Positions 27,069-35,815 of a stretch of DNA of 64,000 nt are shown here, in pieces. Source of the DNA: Acinetobacter corruptisaponis (GTDB taxonomy: Bacteria > Pseudomonadota > Gammaproteobacteria > Pseudomonadales > Moraxellaceae); NCBI RefSeq assembly GCF_030053775.1, contig NZ_CP125671.1, forward strand, positions 1 to 64,000. The letters are read 5' to 3'. The first letter of the stretch is position 1. Every line of letters begins with the position of its first letter. A model generated the notes under the pieces. It did not search any database. It was not told where the DNA came from and worked only from the letters and a program-made list of their open reading frames with translations. The translations under genes were made by a program, and so were the position numbers.

Positions 27069-28107
27069 GGCTTTGTTGCACAAACCTATCTCTAAAGGCT
27101 TATTCCACAATATAATTCTAAAATGAATAAGCCCACACCTAAAATCTATCGTACAACCAATTGGTCTTCTTATAACAGTGCATTAATAAATCGAGGAAAT
27201 CTCTCAATTTGGTTTGATCCCAAGACTCAATAGTACGCTCAACCCAAAGGTAAACATGGTCGAAATCAAACTTATTCAGATACAGCCATCCAATGCTGTT
27301 TAATGATCAAATCCTTATTTCATCTTTCTTTACGCATGGTCACTGGCTTTGTGCAAAGTCTCATTCATCTTTATAGATTAGATTGGACAGCACCAGACTA
27401 TTCCACCATCTGCAGAAGACAAGAGCATATTGATATTGCAATTAACTATCAAAAAAGCAGTAATGGCCTCCAGCTACTCGTCGATTCTACTGGCTTAAAG
27501 TTTCTAGGCGAAGGTGAATGGAAGCGTAAGAAACACCAACCTGAATATCGTCGCCAATGGCCTAAACTTCATATTGGTATAGATGCTGAAACCCTTCAAA
27601 TACGCGCTATTCAACTCACTACAAATAATGTGAGTGATTCACAAGTGCTTGGTGATTTACTCGATCAGATTCCACAAGATGAGCAGATTGACTCTGTCTA
27701 TACTGATGGGGCTTATGACACCAAGCAATGCCGTCAAGTAATTGCAGACCGACAAGCACATGCGGTGATTCCGCCAAGAAAAAATGCGAAACCTTGGAAA
27801 GATACGAAGACCAGCTCGCTAGAGCGAAATGAATTACTTCGAACAGTTAAACGTTTAGGAAGAACAATATGGAAAAATTGGTCAGGCTATCATCGCAGAA
27901 GTCTGATAGAAACCAAGATGCATTGCATTAAATTATTAGGCGATAAACTCCGTGCGAGAAACTTTCAAAGCCAAGTCAATGAGATTCATGCACGTGTGGC
28001 CGTATTAAATAAATTTACAGATTTAGGTCGACCTCACACCCAAGTTGCCACTTAAATTTAGATAACTTGGAAGAAGTTTAGCTTTTGAATGTTTGTGCAA
28101 CAAAGCC
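27069..28107 (+). mobile_element. IS5-family (IS903-like) element with 9-bp target duplication
   Basis: 1,039-bp element with inverted repeats GGCTTTGTTGCACAAAC at the left and its mirror ending at 28107. It is flanked on both sides by the identical 9-bp sequence ACTAAAATA (27060-27068 and 28108-28116). The perfect duplication shows simple, fairly recent insertion, although its transposase now has a stop codon. Confidence 0.92.
27123..28055 (+). pseudogene. IS5-family transposase with internal stop
   Basis: 310-codon reading frame beginning MNKPTPKIYRTTNWSSYN, broken by a TAG at codon 37 (27231-27233) where relatives are expected to have Trp (TGG). The frame continues unbroken to 28055 and keeps the DDE residues: LLVDSTGLK, VYTDGAYDT and RRSLIETKMH. 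Translation could restart at the ATG at 27303, giving 250 residues that lack the DNA-binding head. It is therefore probably inactive on its own, or active only with amber suppression. Confidence 0.85.
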
Positions 28108-28257
28108 ACTAAAATATAAAAAATTAAATAGCTACTATTTTCTTAGACAAAATGATTACTACATTTCATAAATCAACCACCTACATAATTTGTTTGTTAA
28201 ATGATCATTATTTTTCAATAAGATTATTTTAATAGTTAAAGATTTTAAATTTTAAAA

Positions 28258-28273
28258 ATGACAAAAATGTAAT
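28258..28273. promoter_or_regulatory. CusR-type box C (copCD)
   Basis: ATGACAAAAATGTAAT, identical to box B and with the same flanks. It lies 129 bp before the copC ATG and downstream of the IS at 27069, so the insertion left this promoter intact. Confidence 0.8.
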
Positions 28274-28401
28274 TTTGAAGTCATCGCTATGTTTCTGTCT
28301 CTCACTAATAATTGAAATATAAGAGGAGATGATGTGGTCTCATTAAATATAGATTTTATAAAGTCATCTCTAATGAACTAACGAATCAAGAGGAAACGTA
28401 A

Positions 28402-28782
28402 ATGAAATTATTTCAAAATAAAATGACTGCTCTACGTAATGTTGTAGTAGCTGCAACGATGATTGTGGCTACTACAACTACGTTCGCTCATGTGAGTTTA
28501 GTGAGTGCGATTCCTGCGGAAAATGCATCTATCCTTAGTCAACCAAAGAACTTGACCCTTAACTTTGGTGCAGAGGTTATGTTGATGAATATTAAGTTAC
28601 TGGATGCTCAGCGAAGAGATGTTCCTTTAAAATATAAAGTTACTCATGACTTAAAGAAATCCTTTGATGTCGCTCTTCCGAAACTGAAAAAAGGTAAATA
28701 TACCGTTGTCTGGACAACAATGGGGAAAGATGGTCACAACATGAATGGTGAATATAGTTTCACTATCAAATCAACTAAATAA
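28402..28782 (+). CDS. copC: CopC periplasmic copper-binding protein
   Basis: 126 residues with a signal peptide ending at about residue 29 (TTTTFA), so the mature protein starts with His (HVSLVSAIPAENASIL), the N-terminal Cu(II) ligand of the CopC family. The beta-barrel fold ends DGHNMNGEYSFTI, supplying the second His (GKDGHNMNG). It carries copper in the periplasm, working with CopD. RBS AGAGGAAA lies just before the ATG. copD follows after 64 bp. Confidence 0.92.
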   Translation: MKLFQNKMTALRNVVVAATMIVATTTTFAHVSLVSAIPAENASILSQPKNLTLNFGAEVMLMNIKLLDAQRRDVPLKYKVTHDLKKSFDVALPKLKKGKYTVVWTTMGKDGHNMNGEYSFTIKSTK

Positions 28783-28846
28783 GAATTGATTACCTTTCAA
28801 CATGTCAGTGAGGTGCTGGCATGTTGTTCTAGAATGGACAAAAATA

Positions 28847-29728
28847 ATGATTTCTGAATATTGGATGTGGGCCACTTGGTTAACTAAGGTTATTTTATAT
28901 TTAAGTGTAGCTTTTGTCGTTGGTGGAGCCTTTTGCTATTTTTTACTTAGACAATATCTTGAACTAAAAGAATCGATTCTTAAATATATTACAATTGGCG
29001 CTGGATTAGGCCTAATTTCCAGTACCTTGGGATTTTTTATTCTGATTGGTAGTTTTGCCAATACTGGTATTACAGGTATGGTGGACCCCACGTATATTAA
29101 TATATTGGTTAATACTCCGACGGGGTATATATACGTTCTTCGTTCTATTAGTTTTGCTCTTTTACTTCTTCTCATGGTGGTTAAAGTTAACAGGAACAAA
29201 GGTGAGTTTTCTATAATTGAAAGTTCAATATTTTGTATTTTACTTATCCCGATTATTTTTAGTTTTTCCCAGCTCGGACATGTCGCTAATTTAACCTTAC
29301 TTGCTCAAATTTTATTATCAATCCATATTCTAGTTATGTCGTTATGGATGGGGGCTTTGTATCCGTTATGGAAAACCAGCCGGGAAATAAGTGGTTTACC
29401 TTTAAAAGATCGCATGCATGTATTTGGACGTATTGCTGCTTTCATTGTTGGGATATTAATCGCCTGTGGCGCTAGTGTAGCTCTTCTTTTAATTAAAGAT
29501 TTTAATACCTTAATCAATACTGCATATGGCTATGGTTTCATGGTTAAAATGTTTTTTGTTATAAGTATTCTACTTTTAGCTGCCTTCAACAAATGGTATT
29601 TCACCCCGCGTCTTCAACATCCTAAATTCGCTAAACACCTTAGTCATGCCATTTTATTTGAGATGTTATTAGGCCTATCAATTCTATTAACAACCGGCTA
29701 TATAACAACAGTAGTGGGTATTGAATAA
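28847..29728 (+). CDS. copD: CopD copper transport membrane protein
   Basis: About 293 residues from Met 28847 (MISEYWMWATWLTKVILYL) with eight hydrophobic segments and His residues in and near helices (FSQLGHVANL, SIHILVMSLWMG), as in the CopD family. An earlier in-frame ATG at 28802 would add 15 residues but lacks support. CopD is thought to bring copper delivered by CopC across the inner membrane, perhaps to supply copper enzymes. Same direction as copC under CusR box C. Confidence 0.88.
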   Translation: MISEYWMWATWLTKVILYLSVAFVVGGAFCYFLLRQYLELKESILKYITIGAGLGLISSTLGFFILIGSFANTGITGMVDPTYINILVNTPTGYIYVLRSISFALLLLLMVVKVNRNKGEFSIIESSIFCILLIPIIFSFSQLGHVANLTLLAQILLSIHILVMSLWMGALYPLWKTSREISGLPLKDRMHVFGRIAAFIVGILIACGASVALLLIKDFNTLINTAYGYGFMVKMFFVISILLLAAFNKWYFTPRLQHPKFAKHLSHAILFEMLLGLSILLTTGYITTVVGIE

Positions 29729-30191
29729 GAGAATTTCAAAATAAGGTTATTGAGGAAATTTAACATTAGTACTTTTATCTTTTGTAGCTGAGCAATAAAG
29801 TTTCTACTGGACTGCCAGCTTACGACAATCAGAACAGTAAAATCGCATCATAAGGCATTTATACATTAAAGGTAGTCACCGGTTTTTAGCTTCAATCCAT
29901 AAGAGTCTCATCTATTCAGTTCACTACTATTGATTGAAATAACTATCTTATAAATTTCAAAGTGATCGTAGATGACAAAAATGTCATTTTTAAGTCACGT
30001 TAATGTTGGTTAAGTACTTTTACTGTAGTCATTAGAACGCTATGCTTTAGAATACTCTGATGAAAACTATGGATGTAAACAGACCAAGTTACAGCAAGTA
30101 ACTGATTCAGAGAAAGGCTGGTTGTATGGTGAAAGTTTAGAGTTACTGTTCTAATGGTTTAAACAAATATTTTGTTAAAAAGGAGCAACAT
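29729..30191. other. non-coding stretch before copZ with CusR box D
   Basis: No convincing gene. It holds the perfect palindromic box D (29972-29987) and, at the right end, a strong ribosome-binding site AAAAAGGAGC before the copZ ATG. Confidence 0.6.
29972..29987. promoter_or_regulatory. CusR-type box D (copZ-copA)
   Basis: ATGACAAAAATGTCAT, a perfect dyad (ATGACA / TGTCAT around AAAA) and the closest to the E. coli CusR box. It lies about 205 bp before the copper chaperone gene at 30192. Confidence 0.8.
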
Positions 30192-30386
30192 ATGAAATTT
30201 CACATCGCTAATATGACTTGTGGTGGTTGTGCACGAGGCATTACTACTGCAATTAAAGAGCTCGACTCGAATGCATCACTCGATATTGATTTACAAAACC
30301 GTATCGTTGAAATCAACACAACGGTGAGTCAGGATCAAGTCATTGCCACTCTCAGTGAGCGTGGATTTACAGCTGAGCCTGCTTAA
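30192..30386 (+). CDS. copZ: CopZ-like copper chaperone (HMA domain)
   Basis: 64-residue single HMA domain with the Cu(I) motif MTCGGC (residues 8-13) in KFHIANMTCGGCARGIT and a C-terminal ERGFTAE. It binds Cu(I) in the cytoplasm and passes it to the ATPase encoded 176 bp downstream. It has a strong ribosome-binding site, AAAGGAGC. A hairpin follows the stop codon (30397-30426) and may partly separate its transcript from the ATPase. Confidence 0.9.
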   Translation: MKFHIANMTCGGCARGITTAIKELDSNASLDIDLQNRIVEINTTVSQDQVIATLSERGFTAEPA

Positions 30387-30396
30387 TCTCTGTTAG

Positions 30397-30426
30397 AGTA
30401 AAGTGGTAATCCCTTATCACTTTACT
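30397..30426 (+). terminator. possible terminator or attenuator after copZ
   Basis: AGTAAAGTG (30397-30405) pairs with CACTTTACT (30418-30426), followed after a few bases by TTGTTTTTC. The stem is AT-rich, so partial termination is likely; this would give more chaperone than ATPase. Confidence 0.5.
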
Positions 30427-30562
30427 TACTCTTGTTTTTCTCATCGTACAGATAAAATCTGTACTTGCTTGCAATAAAAGTGCTGCCTGAATTCCCAATT
30501 ATCTTGGTTCGAGCTGATCTTCGCATATAGAACTCAGCATATCTAAATGATAGAGATCGTAT

Positions 30563-33040
30563 ATGAGTACCGAAATGACTGATACGCCACGCTACTGTGA
30601 AACATTAGAGATTGAAGGGATGACATGTGCTTCTTGTGTAGGGCGTGTGGAAAAAGCTTTAAAATCTGCTGAGGGGGTTGAATCAGCTCATGTAAACCTG
30701 GCAACCGAAAAAGCAGTCATTTATGGACATCAACCACTTGATCGCGCTACTTTGATTAAAGTCGTAGAAAAAGCAGGCTACGAAGTGGAAGTATTGCAAC
30801 CGATAGAGCTTACGATAGAGGGTATGTCATGTGCTTCTTGTGTAGGTCGAGTAGAAAAGGCCTTAAAATCTGTTGAGGGTGTGGAATCAGCTCATGTAAA
30901 TCTGGCTACTGAAAAAGCGACTATTCAGGCAAGCTCATCTGTCACTCGTGACTCGTTAATTCAGGCTGTCACCAAAGCAGGGTTTGAAGCAAAGTCAGTT
31001 CATCAAACTACGGAAAGCTTTCAAGATAAAAAGAATATTGAATTAGAAAAACTTAAAAAAGATTTAATTTTGTCAGTCTTATTGACTCTACCCGTTTTTA
31101 TTTTAGAAATGGGATCACACCTGATTCCCGCCTTTCATACGTTTATGATGGATAACATTGGCCAACAAAATAGCTGGTTAATGCAATTTTTCTTGACCAC
31201 AGTAGCATTAATTTTTCCAGGCCGACGCTTCTTCAAAAAAGGCATCCCAAGTTTATTCCGCTTAGCACCAGACATGAATTCCTTGGTGGCTGTAGGAACA
31301 TTGGCTGCTTATCTTTATTCAGTGGTTGCTACTTTCTTTCCAAGTGTCCTGCCACAAGGCACGGTCAATGTTTATTATGAAGCTGCAGCGGTTATTATCA
31401 CTTTAATTCTATTAGGTAGATTTTTTGAAGCCAAGGCAAAAGGCCGAACGTCTTTAGCAATTCAACATCTAGTTGGAATGCAGCCTAAAGTTGCCAGAAT
31501 ACAGCTCAATAATCAGGTGATAGAAGTTCCGATTGCCGAAGTTCAAACAGGAACGATTGTAGAGATTAGACCAGGTGAGCGTATCCCTGTCGATGGTGAA
31601 GTTATTCACGGCCAAAGTTTTATTGATGAATCCATGATTACTGGCGAGCCTATGCCCGTTGAAAAAACGATAGGCTCTACTGTGGTAGGAGGAACAATTA
31701 ACCAAAGTGGCAGCTTAAATATCAAAGCCACCTCTGTTGGTAGTTCATCAGTGCTTTCTCAAATCATCCGAATGGTTGAACAGGCACAGGGTTCCAAGCT
31801 GCCTATTCAGGCATTGGTTGATAAAATTACCATGTGGTTTGTACCTGTAGTCATGGGTCTCTCTCTTTTAACTTTTCTTACGTGGTTTATCTTCGGCCCT
31901 GAACCAGCCCTAACTTTTAGTTTAGTTAATGCTGTTGCGGTACTCATTATTGCATGTCCTTGTGCAATGGGGCTGGCAACGCCGACATCAATCATGGTGG
32001 GAACTGGGCGTGGTGCTGAAATGGGTGTTTTATTTCGTAAAGGGGAAGCTTTACAGCTGCTCAAAGAAACTAAAGTGGTTGCAGTTGATAAAACCGGGAC
32101 TCTGACTGAAGGGAAACCAATTTTAACTGATCTGCATGTCTTAGAAGGTTTTGAATACAATGCCGTACTTTCACTTATGGCAGCCGTTGAATCAAAGTCT
32201 GAGCATCCTATTGCTCGAGCAATTGTACAAGCCGCTATAGATAAGGAATTAATCCTGTCTCCTGTTGCTGATTTCAAGTCAGTCACGGGCTATGGAATAG
32301 AAGCAACGGTGTCTGAACATTTGGTTCATATTGGTGCAGATCGATATATGGAAAAACTAGGTTTGAATCCTAATGTTTTTTCTCAATTTTCGGATCGTTT
32401 GGGAGAAGAAGGAAAAACCCCTCTCTATGTTGCGATTGACCAGAAACTTGCTGCCATTATTGCTGTAGCAGATCCAATTAAAGAATCAACATTTGCTGCA
32501 ATTGAAGCGTTACACCAGTTAGGTTTAAAGGTTGCCATGATTACAGGTGATAACCGTCATACAGCTCAAGCGATTGCAAAAAAACTAGGTATTGATGAGG
32601 TTATTGCAGAAGTCTTACCAGAAGGTAAAATAGAGGCCGTTAAAAAATTAAAAAATCAATATGGTAAACTCGCATATGTTGGAGATGGCATTAATGATGC
32701 CCCTGCACTTGCAGAAGCAGATATTGGTTTAGCGATAGGTACAGGTACAGACGTAGCTATTGAAGCTGCTGATGTGGTTTTGATGTCTGGCAACCTGAAA
32801 GGAGTGCCGAATGCTATCGCTTTAAGCAAAGCGACTATAACCAATATTCGTGAAAATTTATTTTGGGCATTTGTTTACAATGCAGCTCTGATTCCTATTG
32901 CAGCAGGTGTACTTTATCCGCAATTTGGACTGCTACTTTCTCCTGTATTTGCTGCTGGTGCAATGGCTCTCTCGTCAATATTTGTACTAGGAAATGCTTT
33001 ACGATTAAAACGTTTTAAAGCCCCCCTTGCAATTATTTAA
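30563..33040 (+). CDS. copA: CopA Cu(I) P-type ATPase with two HMA domains
   Basis: Copper-exporting P1B-1 ATPase of 825 residues. Two near-identical HMA domains (about 12-78 and 80-146) each carry GMTCASC or GMSCASC followed by VGRVEKALKS. The membrane CPC motif (IACPCAMGLATP) is near residue 465, the phosphorylated DKTGTLTEG near 510 and GDGINDAPAL near 710. Typical full-length cytoplasmic copper efflux pump. It is the second copper ATPase of the window and differs from the YHS type at 21467. Fed by the adjacent CopZ. Confidence 0.95.
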   Translation: MSTEMTDTPRYCETLEIEGMTCASCVGRVEKALKSAEGVESAHVNLATEKAVIYGHQPLDRATLIKVVEKAGYEVEVLQPIELTIEGMSCASCVGRVEKALKSVEGVESAHVNLATEKATIQASSSVTRDSLIQAVTKAGFEAKSVHQTTESFQDKKNIELEKLKKDLILSVLLTLPVFILEMGSHLIPAFHTFMMDNIGQQNSWLMQFFLTTVALIFPGRRFFKKGIPSLFRLAPDMNSLVAVGTLAAYLYSVVATFFPSVLPQGTVNVYYEAAAVIITLILLGRFFEAKAKGRTSLAIQHLVGMQPKVARIQLNNQVIEVPIAEVQTGTIVEIRPGERIPVDGEVIHGQSFIDESMITGEPMPVEKTIGSTVVGGTINQSGSLNIKATSVGSSSVLSQIIRMVEQAQGSKLPIQALVDKITMWFVPVVMGLSLLTFLTWFIFGPEPALTFSLVNAVAVLIIACPCAMGLATPTSIMVGTGRGAEMGVLFRKGEALQLLKETKVVAVDKTGTLTEGKPILTDLHVLEGFEYNAVLSLMAAVESKSEHPIARAIVQAAIDKELILSPVADFKSVTGYGIEATVSEHLVHIGADRYMEKLGLNPNVFSQFSDRLGEEGKTPLYVAIDQKLAAIIAVADPIKESTFAAIEALHQLGLKVAMITGDNRHTAQAIAKKLGIDEVIAEVLPEGKIEAVKKLKNQYGKLAYVGDGINDAPALAEADIGLAIGTGTDVAIEAADVVLMSGNLKGVPNAIALSKATITNIRENLFWAFVYNAALIPIAAGVLYPQFGLLLSPVFAAGAMALSSIFVLGNALRLKRFKAPLAII

Positions 33041-33680
33041 CCATTTTTTATATACATTTAAAGTTTTGTTGGCTTTACTTTATATATTTGGAAATAGTCT
33101 AAGCCATGTTGGCTTTTATTAAATATCATACAGTTGATATTCTAATTATTTGAGAGGGATTAAGATGAAAAGAATTTTATTAATATGCTTTATAGGCATG
33201 TCATTTACCTATGCGAATAACACTAAATATAAAAAAATTGGAAGAATAATTTATTAAATTATTGTTTTTATGTGGTTATTGGTGATGTTATGAATAATAA
33301 TAACTTTTTCTTGATGAATTTTACCTAAAAAAATTGATCAGATAATTTTCTTTAAATGTCATGCATACATAAATTTGACAGTTTGAAGGGATCGGTATGT
33401 GCATTTTTCACAAGGTTAAAGATCGACCATAAATGTGATAAACGGCAGAGGATCATTGAAAAATGAATGGATTTAAACACTACATGTATGCACGAAAAAA
33501 AGTATCGCTGCGGTTCTGCTGACAGGCTGTATTGAGCATTGAATGCAAATGATGTAGTAATTGTCTACAGGCTATAGGACCAGCATGAAGAAGAATGAAA
33601 TGTAGTTGCCAATTTATAACCTTGGTTGAAAAGCATAGCATTGTTATTCGGAGAAGTGAGGTAAGCCATCCTTCTCTTAT
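33041..33680. other. decayed, mostly non-coding stretch
   Basis: AT-rich DNA after the copper ATPase. Apart from the 30-codon frame at 33165, it shows only a lipoprotein-signal-like remnant at about 33495-33542 (KKSIAAVLLTGCIEH, then stop) without an in-frame start. I see no other gene, repeat or RNA. Confidence 0.5.
33165..33257 (+). CDS. 30-residue signal-peptide-like ORF
   Basis: MKRILLICFIGMSFTYANN followed by eleven mostly basic residues; preceded by GAGAGGGAT, a fair ribosome-binding site 6-10 bases before the ATG. It looks like the secretion signal of a small exported protein or of a truncated gene. It may be a remnant rather than a gene. Confidence 0.3.
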   Translation: MKRILLICFIGMSFTYANNTKYKKIGRIIY

Positions 33681-33938
33681 TCATTTAAAATGATTCTTAC
33701 TCAACTGATCTCGACTCATGGGCTGGTTCCAATTAGACGGATAATAACTTCCATCCCCTATCTTTTTCTTACCACATTTCTTGCATTTAATCCCTTCTTT
33801 GGAGATTTGATTCAGCATCACTGTTGTCGGTTGAATCAAATCAATGACATAGTTCGTTGGTTCAGGAAAAGCAGAAGAGGCTGCTTTATTGCAAAAGAGA
33901 ACATTCGGATCAAATGGATTGGATTGCACAAAAGCCAT
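33681..33938 (-). CDS. hypothetical protein with CxxC pair
   Basis: 85 residues; unrecognised. It contains one Cys pair, CKKCGKKKIGDG, like half of a zinc ribbon, and a longer N-terminal part (FDPNVLFCNKAAS). No clear ribosome-binding site is seen. A plus-strand frame covers the same bases, but the CxxC and codon pattern favour the minus strand. It could be a gene fragment. Confidence 0.35.
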   Translation of the reverse strand: MAFVQSNPFDPNVLFCNKAASSAFPEPTNYVIDLIQPTTVMLNQISKEGIKCKKCGKKKIGDGSYYPSNWNQPMSRDQLSKNHFK

Positions 33939-34079
33939 GATACAGCCACAGAGTAATTCACCTGCATGTAATCTGTAACATCCATTCAGGTCATCAGACG
34001 AAGATTAATCTGAAATTTAAGCACTAAACGCCATAAATCTATGTATGGGCAGACTTTTTTGAGACATATGTTGATAAAC

Positions 34080-34260
34080 ATGCGGCAAGTTACATTGCTT
34101 AAAAGTCTATCTAAGTTAACGATCTATTCAATTCTGGATAAGTAATCTGAATATTACGATCCTAAATTACCCGAAGAGTATTAAGATTTCTAAGAATCGT
34201 GATTGTTGGTTTATTTGGGAAATTAATCAGTGGATTGAAGCAAAGATGATGGCTCATTAA
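34080..34260 (+). pseudogene. AlpA-like excisionase remnant
   Basis: Broken reading frame resembling the AlpA/MerR-like helix-turn-helix regulators of integrative elements: SKLTIYSILDK, then a TAA stop, SEYYDPKLPEE, then a frameshift, IKISKNRDCWFIWEINQWIE, ending at 34260. The final stretch fits the AlpA consensus (KIS.NR..W...EI..WI). Such proteins regulate or assist excision. Its presence near the large tyrosine recombinases suggests a former mobile island. The call rests on this short pattern. Confidence 0.5.
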
Positions 34261-34287
34261 GGATTGTGGGCTTCGACTACTTAAATT

Positions 34288-34884
34288 TTAGGTATTTTGA
34301 ATAAAGCATATTTCAAAAATCTTAATTAATGGATTTAAATTACCATAAAAACCTTCAATATTGGCTTGAATCCATTGTTGTTGAGAGTCAATGCGAGACC
34401 AATCAATACCATAACCACAATGAGCAATCAGATGCTCAAAGAAAATCCGTTGTGTACGTCCATTACCTTCACGGAATGGGTGTATGACATTAAGCTCACA
34501 ATACAAGTCGGCAAGTTGAGGAATCAGTTGTTGTGGTGCTAAGCCTTGAAAGTATTTTTTTTCTTGAAGCGGTTTGAGTAGTTTATTGGTTTCAATTTCA
34601 ATACGGGAAAAATTACAAAAACGGGTGTCACCTTTGGAAATATCGATTTGTCTTAACTTTCCTGCCCAGTCGTATAAGTCGCCAAAGAGCTGCGCATGAA
34701 TTGATTTTAAGTATTGTAAGTCGTAAGGTGGTTCAGCATATTCAATTAAGTTACTTGCCAATCCAGACAGTTCTAGTTCAGCTTGTTCTAAAATTTGTTC
34801 ATCATGAATATTGAGTTTGTTCTTTAGGATATTTGTGCCAGGGTAACAATACAGGCTGTCACCCATTTCCCCATATTTATCCAT
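34288..34884 (-). CDS. fic: Fic-family AMP-transferase toxin
   Basis: 198 residues with the full Fic motif HPFREGNGRTQR starting at His135, the catalytic site that transfers AMP (or a related group) from a nucleotide to a target hydroxyl. No inhibitory helix motif (S/T)xxxE(G/N) is evident in the protein itself, which fits class I Fic toxins controlled by a separate antitoxin. A YhfG-like antitoxin gene lies 12 bp upstream. Likely toxin of a toxin-antitoxin pair that stabilises the element; the target is unknown. Confidence 0.88.
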   Translation of the reverse strand: MDKYGEMGDSLYCYPGTNILKNKLNIHDEQILEQAELELSGLASNLIEYAEPPYDLQYLKSIHAQLFGDLYDWAGKLRQIDISKGDTRFCNFSRIEIETNKLLKPLQEKKYFQGLAPQQLIPQLADLYCELNVIHPFREGNGRTQRIFFEHLIAHCGYGIDWSRIDSQQQWIQANIEGFYGNLNPLIKIFEICFIQNT

Positions 34885-34896
34885 ACATGCACCTGA

Positions 34897-35064
34897 CTAA
34901 GTTTCGGGTTGCGAATACTTCTTATATTTTTGCAAGATTTCAGCTTTACTTTGTTGAGTTGTTTGAGCTGTCGTTGTAATGCCTTCAAGCTTTAGGCTGG
35001 CTTGATAGTTTTGCGCACGTGTCGCTTGAATATATTTTTTTTTCTGTTCAGTGGTTCTGAGCAT
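34897..35064 (-). CDS. yhfG: YhfG-like antitoxin for Fic
   Basis: 55-residue protein: MLRTTEQKKKYIQATRAQ continuing NYQASLKLEGI and ending KYKKYSQPET. The (R/Q)N(Y/F)QAS..LEG stretch is the hallmark of YhfG, which sits before fic in E. coli and inhibits it. Here it is 12 bp ahead of fic on the same strand. Being small, it is easy to miss. The assignment rests on the motif and the gene order. Confidence 0.75.
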   Translation of the reverse strand: MLRTTEQKKKYIQATRAQNYQASLKLEGITTTAQTTQQSKAEILQKYKKYSQPET

Positions 35065-35338
35065 TTCGAAACTCCATTGATGCTACACGTGAAGTAAGTA
35101 TAGCAGAGAATCTTTTTGATCAATGCTGCATACACAGCATTTCAAAATGTAATACAACGGTATTGTTTCATGTAATAACAGAAAACTAAAAAAAAGTGGA
35201 AGAATTTTTAAAATTTAGACCACCCATGATAAGTAAACCATATGTATTTGTTGATAATTGTAATTTTGAGAAAATTTAGTTGATAAATTAAATGAATTTT
35301 AATATACAAAGATATGCTCATTTTTTATATCGATAAAA

Positions 35339-35803
35339 ATGTTAAAATTTGACTATTTAGTAAAAAATATAGAGATATTTATGGGGCAATTTATCATGCC
35401 CTTTTGCTTTGAGCGACAAAATGTTCAATTTAAGATAGTAAAAATTAACTCAGAACTACTGAAAATCAAAAAGATTAAACAGAGCCAGAAAGTAGTAGTA
35501 CAAGCAAAGTTCAAAATAATCTATGTGAAAATTTGGCAAAAAATATTGCTATTAATGCAAACGGAGCCATGCTTACGTGTACATTCTAATTATGTTGCAA
35601 TCTTACAGTTGATACATAATCTTGATGATTTTATCGAAAAATCACAGCAACACTTGTGCTTTGAGAGAAAAGCTCAGAAAGAGCTGGATGCTAAATTTTT
35701 TGCTAGATTTTTTAAGCTGACAAAGAGTTCAATAAAAGATCAACTTTTACCAAATTGTTCAGATCGTAATGAATTTAACCAATGCAATTTGATAAAAAAT
35801 TAA
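35339..35803 (+). CDS. hypothetical protein before recombinase module
   Basis: 154 residues, unrecognised, basic and Lys-rich in the first half, with no signal peptide or membrane helix. There is no clear ribosome-binding site; later starts such as the Met near 35381 or 35396 are possible. It ends 12 bp before the 779-residue recombinase-like gene in the same direction and so may be part of that unit, or be a decayed remnant. No function can be given. Confidence 0.4.
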   Translation: MLKFDYLVKNIEIFMGQFIMPFCFERQNVQFKIVKINSELLKIKKIKQSQKVVVQAKFKIIYVKIWQKILLLMQTEPCLRVHSNYVAILQLIHNLDDFIEKSQQHLCFERKAQKELDAKFFARFFKLTKSSIKDQLLPNCSDRNEFNQCNLIKN

Positions 35804-35815
35804 GCGAAAGCGAAT

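Noticed and set aside
33495..33542. Lipoprotein-signal-like stretch KKSIAAVLLTGC
   Set aside because: There is no in-frame start and the frame stops four residues after the Cys; at most a decayed entericidin-like gene.
33690..33956. Plus-strand 88-codon frame
   Set aside because: It lies opposite a more plausible minus-strand frame with a CxxC pair, and has no recognisable start signal or motif.
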